Under the pieces are notes generated by a model that did no database searches, had not been told where the DNA came from, and saw only the letters and a list, made by a program, of their open reading frames with translations. The translations under genes and the position numbers were made by a program. A stretch of DNA of 64,000 nt, taken from assembly GCF_021134715.1 (NCBI RefSeq), contig NC_060019.1, positions 11,546,001 to 11,610,000 on the forward strand, given 5' to 3'. Below are positions 62,607 through 64,000 of this stretch, piece after piece; position 1 is the stretch's first letter, and every line of letters begins with the position of its first letter. Source of the DNA: Daphnia pulex. Its lineage: Eukaryota; Arthropoda; Branchiopoda; Diplostraca; Daphniidae.

Positions 62607-63553
62607 TTTTTCATCTTTTTTTATTTTTTTGATTTTCCGGTGCATTGGCGATGAGTCGAGATGAAAAGAAACACAAGAGAAAAGAAAAAATAAAATAAAA
62701 GACAAGATTGTCTCTTGATCATTTGGCGACGCTCGCCTTTGACACTGAATACGGTAGGCGCTACTAAGCTACCGGAATCATCGCGCGTGTGTGTGTGTTG
62801 CGCCCCTTTGTTGTTCGTATTATAGCGCTCCGCTTTTCTTTAGAGTAGAGAGTCGCGTATAGACGACCGGACCGGTTCCCGCAGTTGTTTTGGTTTGATT
62901 CTCTTTTTTTTTTCTTTGCCCAATTTCTTTTTTCATCACGTCCTCCTTCTTTTGAGGCCCATTCTACATATAACGCCGCTCTCATTTTTTTGTTTTTTTT
63001 TTCTTACAGTGAAAAATACAAACAAAATGCGGCAGTATTTCAATCTGTTTTAATCCGCTGACGTCATTTGTTAGTTGGCGCATTCCGCCATCGTCGTCTT
63101 TTTTTTTACGACGAGCGTTACTATAAGCCTCTTTTTTTTTTTCTTCGTCCGCCACCAGGATGTAGTAAGCCAAAAGAGACATACCTCGCCGACCGTCGCC
63201 GATTGAATGATGTCATCTAAGGGACTGAAATTCTTGAGATTCGTTATCGATGACGGGCGAGTGCCATTTATGTACTCAAATGGTCACGGCAGGGCGACCA
63301 TAACGCCGCCATTTATTAAATATGGATAATAGGGAATATTTGGTGTCTCCGTATCCTGTTGGAATAAGAAATTAAGTTCGAAGGATATATGCTGTCGAAA
63401 ACACGCCCAACTCGAGACATTTGGTTTTCAAAATCGCATTTCTCTTTTGTTTTTTTTCCCCTTTTCGCGCTACAGTTTTCTGGTGTTTGGCAGCGGACGG
63501 CCGAACAAGGTTAATATTGCTGGTGCAGTCACTCGGTCGTCACAGTCGGGAGG

Positions 63554-63939
63554 ATGAAGACGGCGCCAAGATGGAGAGCGACGGTGGTATTGGCGGCGAC
63601 GGCTGCGGCGGCGGTCTTCCTACTCGTCGTCGTCGAGGGGCGACCCAATCAGGTGATGACACCTGGCGAGCACAGTCTCAACTCACCTTTCGTCCGGCGG
63701 CGCTCGTCGGGAATCACGCGGCGGAGCACGACGACGCCCGACATTCTACGCCAGCATCTCAAACAGGTCATTATAACACCCGCGCAAGTTTGAATTGAAA
63801 ATGTTTGGACTTTGGTTTTTACCTTTCTTGTTTTTTTTAAATAGGCTTTATCTAAATGCAATTCGCGCGAGCCACCTCCAACGCAGAAGATTTTACTGAA
63901 AGACAAAAGCGCCGTGTGCAACGATGGATCTCCAGCTGG
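63554..63939 (+). CDS. NOTUM: Palmitoleoyl-protein carboxylesterase Notum, N-terminal exons, partial
   Basis: Notum is a secreted esterase that removes palmitoleate from Wnt proteins and so switches off Wnt signalling. Exon 1 (63554-63766, 71 codons) encodes a basic start and a hydrophobic Ala/Val-rich segment (about residues 9-28), a signal peptide. A propeptide-like basic stretch with FVRRRSSGITRR and RQHLKQ follows. Exon 2 (63845-63939) encodes KILLKDKSAVCNDGSPAG, which matches the conserved start of the Notum catalytic region (CNDGSPAGYY in vertebrates). It ends in a phase-2 donor at 63940. The catalytic Ser-Asp-His triad lies beyond the window. Notum is a known Wnt target gene, in line with TCF-like sites upstream. 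Confidence 0.85.
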
Positions 63940-64000
63940 GTAAGAATATAATTTCATTCATTTGACTGTGATTGGGAACAAATTTATATTTACCGTTTTC

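Larger units (their letters stand above)
53480..63553. other. Non-coding stretch, right desert upstream of Notum
   Basis: The stretch is dominated by simple repeats and homopolymers, with no recognisable coding exon. It holds several TCF-like motifs (57519, 59074, 62596), a TATA/initiator pair near 60162, and CpG-rich patches around 55400-55740, 58260-58330 and 60080-60140. A regulatory and leader region for Notum is plausible. Confidence 0.45.

Overview
The window reads as arthropod nuclear DNA, most likely from a cladoceran crustacean such as Daphnia. This is inferred from densely packed genes, many 55-90 bp GT-AG introns, animal-specific genes (Notum, importin alpha of the KPNA1/5/6 clade, TUBGCP2) and a tandem family of short IRE1-like kinases. 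No species can be proved from the sequence alone.

The left 28 kb is a compact housekeeping block. In order it holds the 3' end of a nuclear pore membrane glycoprotein (Nup210/gp210, +), mitochondrial pyruvate carrier 1 (MPC1, -) and PIG-C of GPI-anchor synthesis (-). PIG-C shares a 283 bp divergent promoter with TRAPPC5 (+). Three tandem IRE1-like kinase genes follow (+), with a palindromic short-repeat array between the second and third and a relic of the TRAPPC5 3' end after the third. Next come NUDT18 (-), importin alpha (-), a C5orf63-type glutaredoxin-like protein (-), mitochondrial acetyl-CoA acetyltransferase (ACAT1, -) and gamma-tubulin complex component 2 (TUBGCP2, -). The block ends with a six-finger C2H2 zinc-finger gene carrying a PLDLS motif (+). 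Exon joins were checked for splice sites and reading frame, and most products match the length of their human counterparts.

From about 29.0 to 31.4 kb there are two related satellite arrays, with 190 bp and about 174 bp periods, followed by an inverted fragment of the first. From 31.4 to 63.5 kb there is a 32 kb stretch without a recognisable coding exon, rich in GA/CT, TTC, CA/GT and CCG microsatellites. It contains a 496 bp hAT-like non-autonomous transposon with an 8 bp target duplication at 39 kb, possible core-promoter and leader sequences, and several matches to the TCF/LEF motif. At the right edge lie the first two coding exons of Notum, the Wnt deacylase, which continues outside the window. 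Because Notum is a known Wnt feedback target, the TCF-like sites in the desert are the most testable regulatory idea here.

No clearly new biological system was found. The most unusual items are the stand-alone IRE1-like kinase cluster, the TRAPPC5 relic that marks its duplication history, the two-subtype satellite, and the TCF-like sites upstream of Notum.
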